Shown piece by piece: positions 26,471 through 35,256 of a DNA stretch of 64,000 nucleotides. The stretch covers positions 62,001 through 126,000 of the forward strand of contig CAZWQM010000004.1 in assembly GCA_964636225.1 (NCBI GenBank), in the 5' to 3' direction. Source of the stretch: UBA1858 sp964636225 (lineage in GTDB: Bacteria; Pseudomonadota; Gammaproteobacteria; UBA4575). The position numbers were made by a program, and so were the translations under genes. Each line of letters begins with the position of its first letter. Position 1 is the stretch's first letter. A model generated the notes under the pieces. That model was not told the DNA's origin and did no database searches. It worked only from the letters and a program-made list of their open reading frames with translations.

Positions 26471-28042
26471 ATGTCGAATATTTTTGTTACATACCAGGTT
26501 CTTGCCGATAACAATACGGTGGCTGATCTGGCGCGAAAAATTGCCATAGAGCAGAGTGTGGAAGTGCCCGAATCACTGATTACACCAGTGATAGAAAACA
26601 GGTTTGTTGGCAAGGTGGAAGAGATTAAAACCTTGAATAAAGCTGCCAATCAATTCTCGGTGACTTTAAGTTATCCGGAAGAAATATTAAGTCGACAATT
26701 TAATCAACTGATTAATCTCTGCTTCGGTAATGTCTCAATGTACCAGAGCGTAAAGTGTACAGAAGTTGTACTTCCAGAGAGCCAGCTTAAAAACTTTGCG
26801 GGGCCACAGTTTGGTATTGAGGGAATACGTCGATGCCTGGGAGTTTATGGACGTCCTTTACTGGCCACCGCACTTAAGCCGCGTGGCAATACCGAAGAGA
26901 ATTTTGCTCAAATGGCTTATGAGTTTGCCCTCGGAGGAGGGGATATCATTAAAGATGATCAAAATCTAATTGGCACTTTTGATGAATTTAAACGACGTGT
27001 TACTGCCTGTTTATCTGCGATTGAAAAGGCGCAGGATAAGACCGGCAGAACCTGTCTGTATTTTCCTTTTATTTCGGCGCCTTTTGAAGAAATTGAAAAA
27101 TATTTTGAATGGGCCAGAAAGCAGGGTGTTCAGGGGGTGTTAATGGCGCCCTTAATTCTTGGGCTGGATACGGCACGGGGATTGGCAACCAAGTACAACA
27201 TGATATATATGGCTCATCCTTCATTTACTGGAGGCTATTGTGTGGCGCCGCATGATGGCATGCACTATTCGCTGTTATATGGCTTTTTATTCAGACTGGC
27301 TGGAGTGGATATTTCAGTTTTTCCAAATACTGGTGGTAGATTTCAACTTTTGCAACAAGACTGTAAAGCGATTGCTGATGCATTGCATAAACCGCTAGGG
27401 CATATTAAATCGGCTTTTCCCTGTCCGGCAGGGGGAATGCAATACGAACATTTGGATGAAATGTGTCGCTGGTATCAGCAGGATTCCGTGTTGCTATTGG
27501 GTGGGTCGTTGCTGGAGTATTCCTCTAGTTTATCGAAATCTACCAGGGCATTTCTTGACAAAATTATCGATCAGTATCCTGAAGCTATAGAACCTAGGAT
27601 TACCATGGAGTCCGTGTCTGCCTGTGAATATCCTGCATCCAATACCCAGTCAATTATTGAACACATTAAATTTGATGATTTTCAATGGCAAGGCCGAGAG
27701 AGTATTCAATATAAAGATATTAATGACACTACGTTTAAGGATGTGCGTAGAGTAGAGCTGATAGGTAAAAATGGAGAAGAGACGGAATTTGATCTGCGCT
27801 ATTTTGAAATAGAGAAAGGCGGATTTTCAAGCAAGGAAAAACATATTCACACTCACGTAGTTATTGTAGTAAGAGGCGAGGGTATTGTGACTATTGGTGA
27901 TCAGGAATATTACACGAAGGAAAATGATGTTTTATATATTGCGCCGATGACAATACATCAGTTATCAAATAACAATGATGAGCCTTTTGGATTTTACTGC
28001 ATAGTGGATCATGAGCGAGATAGGCCGGTTATTGTAAATTAA
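26471..28042 (+). CDS. RuBisCO-like protein (form IV) fused to a C-terminal cupin
   Basis: The 523-residue protein has two parts. Residues 1 to about 400 are a RuBisCO large-subunit-like fold: LLATALKPRG (Lys136), GGGDIIKDDQN (Lys161, Asp163, with Gln164 where the metal-binding Glu of true RuBisCO sits), MAHPSF (His249), FPNTGGRF (Arg290 near the loop-6 position), and phosphate-site glycines in LLLGGSLL. The substitutions exclude CO2 fixation, so it is a RuBisCO-like protein. Residues about 430-523 are a cupin with HIHTH (458-462) and APMTIHQLSN (His496) as likely metal ligands, although the usual motif-1 glutamate is missing. Known relatives act on methylthioribulose phosphates or oxo-isoapionate phosphates. 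Which applies here is unknown, and no neighbour helps. Confidence 0.88.
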   Translation: MSNIFVTYQVLADNNTVADLARKIAIEQSVEVPESLITPVIENRFVGKVEEIKTLNKAANQFSVTLSYPEEILSRQFNQLINLCFGNVSMYQSVKCTEVVLPESQLKNFAGPQFGIEGIRRCLGVYGRPLLATALKPRGNTEENFAQMAYEFALGGGDIIKDDQNLIGTFDEFKRRVTACLSAIEKAQDKTGRTCLYFPFISAPFEEIEKYFEWARKQGVQGVLMAPLILGLDTARGLATKYNMIYMAHPSFTGGYCVAPHDGMHYSLLYGFLFRLAGVDISVFPNTGGRFQLLQQDCKAIADALHKPLGHIKSAFPCPAGGMQYEHLDEMCRWYQQDSVLLLGGSLLEYSSSLSKSTRAFLDKIIDQYPEAIEPRITMESVSACEYPASNTQSIIEHIKFDDFQWQGRESIQYKDINDTTFKDVRRVELIGKNGEETEFDLRYFEIEKGGFSSKEKHIHTHVVIVVRGEGIVTIGDQEYYTKENDVLYIAPMTIHQLSNNNDEPFGFYCIVDHERDRPVIVN

Positions 28043-28311
28043 CTGGCATTGCTGATAACTACTGAATACTCACGACAGCGTGATGCCTTTACTCCATTAA
28101 TGATGGTGTCACCATAAAAGCTGTAACCTAACACTTTGTGTTCGCTGACTATGTCACCGTCATCAACTATTTGTGCGGTATGCGAAGATTTTATGTATTC
28201 ATAAGCGAGTTCGGCATCAATTTCCAACTCAGTGCCATCGCAATGAATGTTGCAGGGTAGTAGGGGTGATGCATTTCCTGCGCGGTCTTTAAGAATAACG
28301 GCATATGGCAT
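28039..28311 (-). CDS. Small uncharacterised protein (90 residues)
   Basis: The product from the ATG at 28311 is MPYAVILKDRAGNASPLLPCNI and so on. It is acidic, has two or three cysteines, and has no signal peptide. A TTG at 28344 would add 11 residues. Its stop codon overlaps the stop of the RuBisCO-like gene by four bases in convergent orientation. I do not recognise the family and can suggest no function. Confidence 0.55.
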   Translation of the reverse strand: MPYAVILKDRAGNASPLLPCNIHCDGTELEIDAELAYEYIKSSHTAQIVDDGDIVSEHKVLGYSFYGDTIINGVKASRCREYSVVISNAS

Positions 28312-28474
28312 GGTAGTAATACTGCTGGTGAATAATATTTGCAAATTTTAATTGAAATAATATACAAGCACCTTGAACTATGTCAAAAATATGTCTGTCA
28401 TTATATTTTATTCATGAAAACTGCATAAAATATGACGTAATTAACACTATTCATGCTGAAAGCTATAAATAAAG

Positions 28475-28924
28475 TCAAATTTTATTCTTGAAACTGTGAG
28501 ACAGCATTGTGTTGATACTCTTCCAGTTGTCAAAAAATACCTGAGCTAAACAGAGTCTGTCCTGATTGGAAATATTTGTTAGTAAGTAATTATCCACGTC
28601 AAGATCATTTATCATACGTTCATACCCTGATTTCTGGGTAGCCAATTGGGTGTTAACTAATTCACATTCCTTCATCGACATTGAATGCCAAGTATAGGCA
28701 ATGGTGGTGAAAGCATCTCTGTTCATTGACTTAAAAGTGTCAAAATCATTTTGATAGGAAATATTTATCGGAAGATTTTTCGATACATAACGGTATGTTA
28801 ACTCGAATTCTAAGTTGACGTGCTCAGTTATTTGTTCATTGTGCTCATTGCTGCAAGCTCCGATTAGAATGCAGACAGTGAATAAACCGGCTTGAAGTCC
28901 GCGAAATTGCAATGTATCGGCCAT
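28475..28924 (-). CDS. Putative lipoprotein of unknown function
   Basis: From the ATG at 28924 the protein has a signal peptide (MADTLQFRGLQAGLFTVC...) with the lipobox LIGAC followed by SNEHNEQ, so lipidation and export to the periplasmic side are predicted. The mature part of about 125 residues is helical and polar, with two further cysteines. An in-frame upstream start at 28999 gives 25 extra residues ahead of the signal peptide and is less likely. No family recognised. Confidence 0.65.
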   Translation of the reverse strand: MADTLQFRGLQAGLFTVCILIGACSNEHNEQITEHVNLEFELTYRYVSKNLPINISYQNDFDTFKSMNRDAFTTIAYTWHSMSMKECELVNTQLATQKSGYERMINDLDVDNYLLTNISNQDRLCLAQVFFDNWKSINTMLSHSFKNKI

Positions 28925-29248
28925 TTTTATACCCGAGAAAATAATATCAGAAGACAGTAAATACCCACAGTTATACGGAATTATAACTTGTTTATTCAAA
29001 GTGGATCTTAAAGAAATTAAAAACGATAAATTTATTATTCCATTCAGAAGTTAATTTCAACCACTTATCGTGGATCAAAACAAGAAATGCTTCGCAGCGT
29101 TATACATACACCCACTCAGGAATGTGATTAGAGTCATAAAATTCTGATGAAAAAAGCTAGTCTATGAATGCGGCTGGAGGAGAACAGAATAGGGCGAAAG
29201 CGCTATGAAGTTAATAAATATTATAAGTAACGCTGAAAAGGTTCCAAT

Positions 29249-29730
29249 ATGCGCTTACGCAATAAACTTGCTCATAGTTTAATTATTACGATTATGTCAG
29301 TTATGTTTATGCTCTCAGTAGTCCATGCTGGGCCACGTGAGCAGGCCAAAAGGCTACATGATCGATTGGCTGGAGTTCCGCCATCCACTGCAGTGCTGGA
29401 TTCGATGACAGCTAAANNNNNNNNNNNNNNNNNNNNNNNNNNNNNNNNNNNNNNNNNNNNNNNNNNNNNNNNNNNNNNNNNNNNNNNNNNNNNNNNNNNN
29501 NNNNNNNNNNNNNNNNTCGATTGGCTGGAGTTCCGCCATCCACTGCAGTGCTGGATTCGATGACAGCTAAATTACAAAGCGGATCATTCTATTTACAGGC
29601 GCAGGTGTTATTTGCCATAGACGTGAATCGAAGTATTTCTGAGATTGCTCAACTATTAGCCAGACAATATGAAATGCCTCAAAGCAGCGCTCTAGCCGCA
29701 GTACGTCAAATCCTGATTGATAATTTATAG
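29249..29730 (+). CDS. Small exported protein split by an assembly gap
   Basis: The left part has a signal peptide (MRLRNKLAHSLIITIMS..., ending VHA) and the sequence GPREQAKRLHDRLAGVPPS, STAVLDSMTAK. After 100 Ns the frame repeats LAGVPPSTAVLDSMTAK and continues as LQSGSFYLQAQVLFAIDVNRSISEIAQLLARQYEM to a TAG at 29730. Removing the Ns and one copy of the 55-base duplicate gives a single 108-residue frame. The C-terminal SISEIAQLLARQY resembles the end of PqqD-like domains, while GPREQAKRLHDRLAGVPP is, from memory, the start of a larger exported family. A chimeric join is therefore possible. Confidence 0.5.
29362..29416 (+). repeat. Left copy of 55-base duplicate flanking the N gap
   Basis: These 55 bases are identical to 29517-29571. 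They abut the N run directly, which marks them as the two ends of contigs that share a 55-base overlap rather than a natural repeat. Confidence 0.9.
29417..29516. other. Scaffold gap, 100 Ns
   Basis: This run of exactly 100 undetermined bases lies inside the small exported-protein gene. The flanking 55-base identity suggests the true gap length is zero or negative. Confidence 0.98.
29517..29571 (+). repeat. Right copy of 55-base duplicate flanking the N gap
   Basis: Identical to 29362-29416; the right-hand contig starts with it. It continues directly into the coding frame of the same protein. Confidence 0.9.
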
Positions 29731-29799
29731 CTATATTCGCGCAGTATTTGATTGATATAAAACAAACGTGGTTATTCTGGCGTTTGCTATAATGCGTGC

Positions 29800-31263
29800 A
29801 TGAAAAAAAGACTCGTGTCCATTGCGTTGATACTGGCTGCGCTCGTTGCGGTATCCAGTGTTTATTTTATACAAAATTCAAATACCAAAATTTATGGAAG
29901 TGCTTTGGTACTGGCTTTCGTCAGCGGTAGCGATCGTGAAAGTTTGGAAGATTTACAAAATATTTGGGGAAGGTCAGACCTGACGATTGAACTAATTCAG
30001 TCATGTTCATCCGTAAATGAAGCTAAACTTGTCAAATGCATCAGTCAAAATATACAAAAAGCCACCCGCCTAACTGAAAAGTCCAATAAGCCTCTACTAT
30101 TATTGACAGATACAGAAAATTCTCAGGCTTTGCTGCTTGCTGTCAGTCAAGTTAATCAGAATTCCATCGCCGCCAGCATTTTTCTTCAGCCAAGTATTGA
30201 CCTAACTCAGGCGAGTCGCTTAAACGTTTCTAGAGTACTGGTGGTCAGTGATGGGAATGATCCTGCAGAAAATATTGTCGCTGCGCGACGTACCGCTTCC
30301 AAAGCCAGGCAGAATGGGCAGTGGGCATGGTCAACTCTGCTATATGCGAATACTGACGGCTTGTTGTTTCACCCTGTGCTACCACAAATGACTTCTTACC
30401 TGATTGATGGATACATCAATCCTGTCTACAAAAAAGAGTTTGATTCAGAATCTCGCTGGCAACAGCCTATTGTTGATAATCAGAAATTTTTTGAACAAAA
30501 AGAAATGCTGGAAACACGACCTGTGGACAGGGACGTTCAGCGAATTCTGAAAGCATTTTATGCTTATGATCTAAATTTACTTAAGCAATGGCCTCTCAAG
30601 GAATTTACGGCGTTCAACTTAACAAAGTATAGAGATTCACTTCCTGAAAATAAACGCGGGCGTTATGCAACCTTTATGAATCGAAAGGGACATAAGTTTT
30701 ATATGGACATGCAAGTGTATGCGCCTTATGAACCAGAATTTGTGATTGCCATTGGTGACGAGACTAATTTATATAGAATGACTTCGTTCTATATCACGAA
30801 AAGATTCTACAGTTGGGATCCAGATGGACCCAGTGAGGACATGCTCTACTCACAATCACTGGGTGCATTTTTGCATTTTAAAAATCCTCCGCCTGCAAAT
30901 ATAGAACTGCCATATTTGCAATACTCATCGATACTTTTTGACAGCATTGAATTCAGTAACCAAAATCCGTACAAAGACTTTAATAATCTAAGTCCTGACG
31001 CATTTGATGTACTGACTCTGAACTGTGTGCCCTGCCACAGCGTCAATGGTGTAGGTGGGGCGGCCCATCATGTGGACTATAGAACTTTGCAGCCTCAACC
31101 AGGTTTTGCCAAACCCTTATTAACTTATCCCAAGCAAGTACTGGATAACTTTTTTTATAATCAGCCTGCCACGGCGAAGCTGATTGGAGTCAATATTAAC
31201 TATGTAGATCCAGTTGTTGGAAAAGAGCTGGAAAACTGGCTGCTAACTCATGAGGGTCGATGA
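29800..31263 (+). CDS. Membrane-anchored protein with a C-terminal CxxCH heme motif
   Basis: The 487-residue protein has an N-terminal signal anchor (about 4-26). The next region (about 33-200) has alternating hydrophobic strands (PLLLLTDTENSQALLLAV, RVLVVSDGNDPAENI) that look like an alpha/beta-hydrolase or Rossmann-type fold, but I see no catalytic GxSxG. The middle part is aromatic-rich. A single c-type heme motif, Cys409-Val-Pro-Cys412-His413, lies in LTLNCVPCHSVNGVGGAAHH near the C-terminus. So the C-terminal domain is probably a monoheme cytochrome exposed to the periplasm. The upstream gene is the exported protein with the gap. I do not recognise the whole architecture. Confidence 0.7.
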   Translation: MKKRLVSIALILAALVAVSSVYFIQNSNTKIYGSALVLAFVSGSDRESLEDLQNIWGRSDLTIELIQSCSSVNEAKLVKCISQNIQKATRLTEKSNKPLLLLTDTENSQALLLAVSQVNQNSIAASIFLQPSIDLTQASRLNVSRVLVVSDGNDPAENIVAARRTASKARQNGQWAWSTLLYANTDGLLFHPVLPQMTSYLIDGYINPVYKKEFDSESRWQQPIVDNQKFFEQKEMLETRPVDRDVQRILKAFYAYDLNLLKQWPLKEFTAFNLTKYRDSLPENKRGRYATFMNRKGHKFYMDMQVYAPYEPEFVIAIGDETNLYRMTSFYITKRFYSWDPDGPSEDMLYSQSLGAFLHFKNPPPANIELPYLQYSSILFDSIEFSNQNPYKDFNNLSPDAFDVLTLNCVPCHSVNGVGGAAHHVDYRTLQPQPGFAKPLLTYPKQVLDNFFYNQPATAKLIGVNINYVDPVVGKELENWLLTHEGR

Positions 31264-31915
31264 GGGATCAGATTTTTCCAGGCATGTTGACGTAGACTAA
31301 TCTGGCATTTGCAACTCGCGCCACGCTGACGGGAGTGTATTGTTCAAATAAATACCTTATATTCCTGAATTTTATAGTCTTTTTGTCTGAAAATTGATCA
31401 AGCTGTTATTGCTCAAAGACTGGTTAATGACCGAATAATCATAATGCAGGGTACTAACTAACCATCCTGGTTCTTAAAGTCGCACTAAATTTATGCGGTA
31501 CGCTTAAATTATGAGCAACATTAGCATATGATTATTTAATGAAAAACTAAAATATAATGGAAATGCACTATTTTTTTGCTATCGAGCTGAAATTTTATTT
31601 CTAGTTCAGGAAGTATGAAAATCTGAAGAAAAGCTGGATTTTTATCAGCTGAGATCACAATCTGAGCAAGTACTTAGATATGGGCCAACTTCTGATTAAC
31701 AAAATCGTTGCCAAGAATTGATGATATTTCTCATAAAGAAGATTATGAACGTGGTTTGGAACATAGTAAGCGAGTACAAATTATTACTGACTCATCGGTA
31801 ATTAATAACATCCTTACTTTTACTAATGCTAATAATAATGGTTGGAACTCCTATTCGACACCGAAAGCAGTGGTCGTATTTTATAGAAAAAATAAAAGAA
31901 TTGGAGTTGGTAACA
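31264..31915. other. Intergenic region, possible degraded coding remnant
   Basis: This 652-base AT-rich gap lies before the convergent senB-like gene. A TTG-started frame at 31708 reads about 70 protein-like residues (DDISHKEDYERGLEHSKRV and on) before running antisense into senB. It may be the remains of a gene, but it has a stop just upstream and no ribosome site. Otherwise I see nothing recognisable. Confidence 0.35.
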
Positions 31916-32869
31916 CTATACAAATTCTACCAGCAACTGTTTCCAGCTGTGTTTTTCCCTTTCTGGTGAAAATAAAGATTGACGTCCTTTGCACTGGCGG
32001 ATTAACTTTTTATAGAAGCGAGAGCTGGATTCACAATGCATTAATAAAGTTTTCAAATCTTTAGTGCTTTCAACATTGAAGTAACCCGCATAATCCTCAC
32101 CAAGCAACCCCAGGTTACCCGTTATTCTGGAGGCAACCACAGGAAGGTTCGACATAATGGCTTCTGAGATGATGTTAGCGCCGCCTTCCATACGCGAAGG
32201 AAGTACAAGCAGGTCCGATTGCGAAAACTTTTTGCTTAATAACGACTGAGTAATTTCACCATACCAGCGATAACGCTGATTACTGCTGGTTTCGTGCTTA
32301 GCCAATTGCTCCCAGTGTTTGGTATGTGCTTTTCCAAACTGCGATATTTTTATACGGCTGCATTTTGGTAGTGAGCGTGCTGCGTAGGCGGGACGAAGAG
32401 GATCTTTCTCGTCTCTCAGGTGCCCCGCGATACAGATCTTAAAGATTTTATTGGATTTGTATCTACGTAAGCGTTTTGTCTCGGTGGATTGAAAAATAAC
32501 GCGAACTTTGTGATGATATTGTTGCGGAATCGTTGAGGCAATATTGGCATGCAAACCTATCAATATATCGGCACATTCCAATGACTGTAGCGTTTGAGCC
32601 TGATGCGTATACTGAAAACGATGAACATCGGTGCCGGTTAATGCTACCAGTAGAGGGCGATTTGGGTACTTTTGTGAAAATAACCGTATTGACTTTTCGC
32701 TGCGCCAGGCATGTAAAGCCAACATTAGGTCGACATCATTACCTGAGTATTCCTGTCTGATAGAAACCGTATGCCCCAAACTTTGCAAAATATTTTTCCA
32801 GCGCACAGCCGTTGTACGATTCCCGTCACGTGAATCAATTTTGGCCGGGCTGATTAACTGAATTTGCAT
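31916..32869 (-). CDS. senB: Glycosyltransferase, probable selenosugar synthase SenB
   Basis: This GT-B glycosyltransferase of 317 residues has the N-terminus QLISPAKIDSRDGNRTTAVRW, typical of the group next to selenoneine genes, and the donor-site region LPSRMEGGANIISEAIMSN then LPVVASRITGNLGLLG. In Variovorax paradoxus, SenB uses selenophosphate and a UDP-sugar to make a selenosugar (established). Here it is divergent from a senA/egtB-like gene across 88 bases and near a selD gene, which makes the SenB role likely. It could instead be an unrelated GT4-like enzyme, but the context argues for SenB. Confidence 0.8.
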   Translation of the reverse strand: MQIQLISPAKIDSRDGNRTTAVRWKNILQSLGHTVSIRQEYSGNDVDLMLALHAWRSEKSIRLFSQKYPNRPLLVALTGTDVHRFQYTHQAQTLQSLECADILIGLHANIASTIPQQYHHKVRVIFQSTETKRLRRYKSNKIFKICIAGHLRDEKDPLRPAYAARSLPKCSRIKISQFGKAHTKHWEQLAKHETSSNQRYRWYGEITQSLLSKKFSQSDLLVLPSRMEGGANIISEAIMSNLPVVASRITGNLGLLGEDYAGYFNVESTKDLKTLLMHCESSSRFYKKLIRQCKGRQSLFSPEREKHSWKQLLVEFV

Positions 32870-32957
32870 CTGGCGTGTACCTAATAGTAAAAACGTCTGT
32901 ACGACTGTGTTATCGTGAGACTATCTTAAGTCGTTCGGTAATTTAAGTGAATGAGTG
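32870..32957. promoter_or_regulatory. Divergent promoter region between senB-like and senA-like genes
   Basis: These 88 bases are the only space between the two oppositely oriented start codons, so both promoters should lie here and could be co-regulated. I cannot assign -35 and -10 boxes with confidence. Confidence 0.5.
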
Positions 32958-34268
32958 ATGAGGCAAACCCGTCCTGACGAGCTGATAAAACAGCTATCCG
33001 ATGCGCGTGAAAGGACCTGCGCTTTGATTGACCATTTGAGCGATGAACAGCTTATGGGTCCCCGCTTGCCTATTGTCAATCCGCTTCGTTGGGAAATTGG
33101 CCATACGGCTTACTTTTATGAGTACTGGATATTAAGATATCATTATCAGGAGCCTCCGTTAATTTGCGGAGTTGATGAATTATTTGATTCTATTCATATC
33201 GCACACGAAACCCGATGGGATTTAAAACTACCTTCGCTTGATGACACCATTAACTACATGAAACATGTAAAAGAAAGAGTGGTTCATCACCTTTCAAATG
33301 GTCAACAGGACGATAAAAGAGATTATCTGACTCAATATGCTATCTTTCATGAAGATATGCATTGTGAAGCCTTTACCTATACACGTCAGACACTGAAGTA
33401 TCCGGTGCCGAAAATTGTAGATAGCGACAACATTATGGATATTTCGGAATCTATTAAAGGAGACGCTGAAATACCCGAAGGGAGATTTTTGCTGGGTGCA
33501 CTAAGAGAGATGGGTGAGTTTGTTTTTGATAACGAAAAATGGTCGCACTCGCAATATATCATACCCTTCAGAATTTCCCGAACCGCTGTGAGCAACAAGG
33601 AATATGCAGAGTTTGTCAATTCGGGCGGTTATCAATGCCGTGAGTATTGGTGTGAGTCAGGTTGGAGCTGGTTAAGTCAGAAAAAAATAAAGCACCCAAT
33701 TTACTGGCGTTTTAATCAAGACGCCAATTGCTGGCAAATACGTTTGTTTGATCAATGGCTAGCATTGAATCCGGAGGCGGCCGTGATGAATGTTAACTGG
33801 TATGAAGCCAGTGCTTATTGTCGCTGGGCGAACAGACGCCTGCCAACTGAATTGGAGTGGGAAGTTGCAGCCGCGGGAGTGCCCGCAAGTGATGGCCTTT
33901 CCATTCTGAGGGAAAAAAGACTTTACCCATGGGGCGATTTTGAACCGAGTACGGAATTAGCCAACTTTAATGGCGAGACATTAGGTGCCATTGATGTAAA
34001 TGCCAAAGTGGCGGGAGACAGTGCTTTTGGCTGTCGACAAATGTTAGGTAATGTGTGGGAATGGACCAGTTCTGTATTTTCTCCATACCCTGAATTTACA
34101 CCCGATATGTATCAGGACTATTCATTGCCTCTGTTTGGAAAAACTCGCGTCTTACGAGGTGGTTGTTGGGCTACACGTGCAAGACTCATGCGTAATACCT
34201 GGCGTAATTATTACGGACCGGAACGAAATGATATTTTTGCTGGGTTTCGGACTTGCGCAATCGATTAA
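32958..34268 (+). CDS. senA: EgtB-family nonheme iron enzyme, probable selenoneine synthase SenA
   Basis: The protein of 436 residues has an N-terminal DinB-like domain and a C-terminal formylglycine-generating-enzyme (FGE)-like domain. The predicted iron ligands are His49 in WEIGHTAYF and His131/His135 in FHEDMHCEAF. The FGE-like part has VNWYEASAYCRWANRRLPTE, GNVWEWTSS and RVLRGGCWATRARLMRNTWRN. EgtB joins hercynine with a thiol; SenA joins hercynine with a selenosugar. SenB-like and SelD neighbours favour SenA. A GTG directly upstream at 32955 is an alternative start. egtD follows 12 bases later. Confidence 0.82.
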   Translation: MRQTRPDELIKQLSDARERTCALIDHLSDEQLMGPRLPIVNPLRWEIGHTAYFYEYWILRYHYQEPPLICGVDELFDSIHIAHETRWDLKLPSLDDTINYMKHVKERVVHHLSNGQQDDKRDYLTQYAIFHEDMHCEAFTYTRQTLKYPVPKIVDSDNIMDISESIKGDAEIPEGRFLLGALREMGEFVFDNEKWSHSQYIIPFRISRTAVSNKEYAEFVNSGGYQCREYWCESGWSWLSQKKIKHPIYWRFNQDANCWQIRLFDQWLALNPEAAVMNVNWYEASAYCRWANRRLPTELEWEVAAAGVPASDGLSILREKRLYPWGDFEPSTELANFNGETLGAIDVNAKVAGDSAFGCRQMLGNVWEWTSSVFSPYPEFTPDMYQDYSLPLFGKTRVLRGGCWATRARLMRNTWRNYYGPERNDIFAGFRTCAID

Positions 34269-34280
34269 GTATCACTAACT

Positions 34281-35246
34281 ATGTCTGGGCAAAAAATCTA
34301 TTTTCATGATATGAATCCGGCTTCAGTCGATGTGTTTGAAGATGTTGTGGAAGGATTACAACAAAGTCCTCGAAAAATTTCACCCAAATACTTTTATGAC
34401 GAGCAAGGGTCAAAGTTATTTGATCGAATAACAAAAACCAAAGAATACTATCCAACTCGTACAGAAACAGCTCTGCTACAAAAATATAAAACTGAAATCG
34501 TACAATCGCTGGGTCAAAGTTGCATGTTGATTGAGCCGGGAGGTGGCAGTTGTACAAAGGTACGCATTTTACTGGATGAGTTGCAACCGGATATATTCAT
34601 TGTTCTGGATATCTCCAAAGAGCATTTGCTTGAATCTGCTAAACAACTGTGCGAAGAAATTCCCTGGCTGGAAATACATGCTGTGTGTGCTGACTTTACG
34701 CATGAACTCAAGTTGCCAGAAAATTTACCAGACTTAAATAAAGTCGTATTTTTCCCGGGTTCCAGCATTGGTAATTTTACTCCAGTCGAAGCTGTTCAAT
34801 GCTTGTCCGGCATCAAGGATTTATTGGGAAGTGAAGGAAAATTATTAATTGGAGTCGATTTGAAGAAAAATAAAAATATTCTTGAACATGCGTACAATGA
34901 TGCAGACGGCATAACAGCACAATTTAACCTGAATCTACTGACACGTTTTAACTATGAATTATCTGCTGATTTTAATTTACTTGCCTGGGAGCATGTTTCA
35001 TTTTATAACTCTGAAGAAGGGTGTATTGAAATGCACTTAAAAAGTCTTTGCGAACAAGTAGTGCATATCGGTGAAAATAAATTTCATTTTAATGAAAATG
35101 AAATGATACATACCGAAAACTCATACAAGTATACTGTTGAAGAGTTTCAAGCATTAGGCTTCGAAGCGGGGCTATCACCTGAAAAGGTATGGCTTGATGA
35201 TGACCGCTTATTCAGTTTGCATCTCTTCTCAGTAATAAATAATTAA
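34281..35246 (+). CDS. egtD: L-histidine N-alpha-methyltransferase EgtD
   Basis: EgtD trimethylates histidine to hercynine with S-adenosylmethionine, the first step of ergothioneine and selenoneine synthesis. The 321-residue protein shows SPKYFYDEQGSKLFDRIT, the SAM-site EPGGGSCTKV, and the family motif FFPGSSIGNFTP. It lies between the senA-like and selD-like genes, 12 and 10 bases away, so all three are co-transcribed. Provision of hercynine inside a selenium cluster fits selenoneine as end product. Confidence 0.94.
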   Translation: MSGQKIYFHDMNPASVDVFEDVVEGLQQSPRKISPKYFYDEQGSKLFDRITKTKEYYPTRTETALLQKYKTEIVQSLGQSCMLIEPGGGSCTKVRILLDELQPDIFIVLDISKEHLLESAKQLCEEIPWLEIHAVCADFTHELKLPENLPDLNKVVFFPGSSIGNFTPVEAVQCLSGIKDLLGSEGKLLIGVDLKKNKNILEHAYNDADGITAQFNLNLLTRFNYELSADFNLLAWEHVSFYNSEEGCIEMHLKSLCEQVVHIGENKFHFNENEMIHTENSYKYTVEEFQALGFEAGLSPEKVWLDDDRLFSLHLFSVINN

Positions 35247-35256
35247 TAATCCTCAA

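Noticed and set aside
26471..28042. Genuine CO2-fixing RuBisCO
   Set aside because: The metal-ligand Glu is Gln, the loop-6 Lys is not conserved, and a second active-site Lys is Arg (KPR). These changes place it among RuBisCO-like proteins.
29362..29571. Natural tandem repeat in the exported-protein gene
   Set aside because: Both copies abut a run of exactly 100 Ns and are exactly 55 bases, which fits an assembly overlap far better than a biological repeat.
31708..32064. 118-residue TTG-started frame on the plus strand
   Set aside because: Its second half is antisense to the senB-like gene, it has no ribosome site, and a stop codon lies just upstream. At most the first 70 residues are a degraded remnant, so it is mentioned only in the intergenic note.
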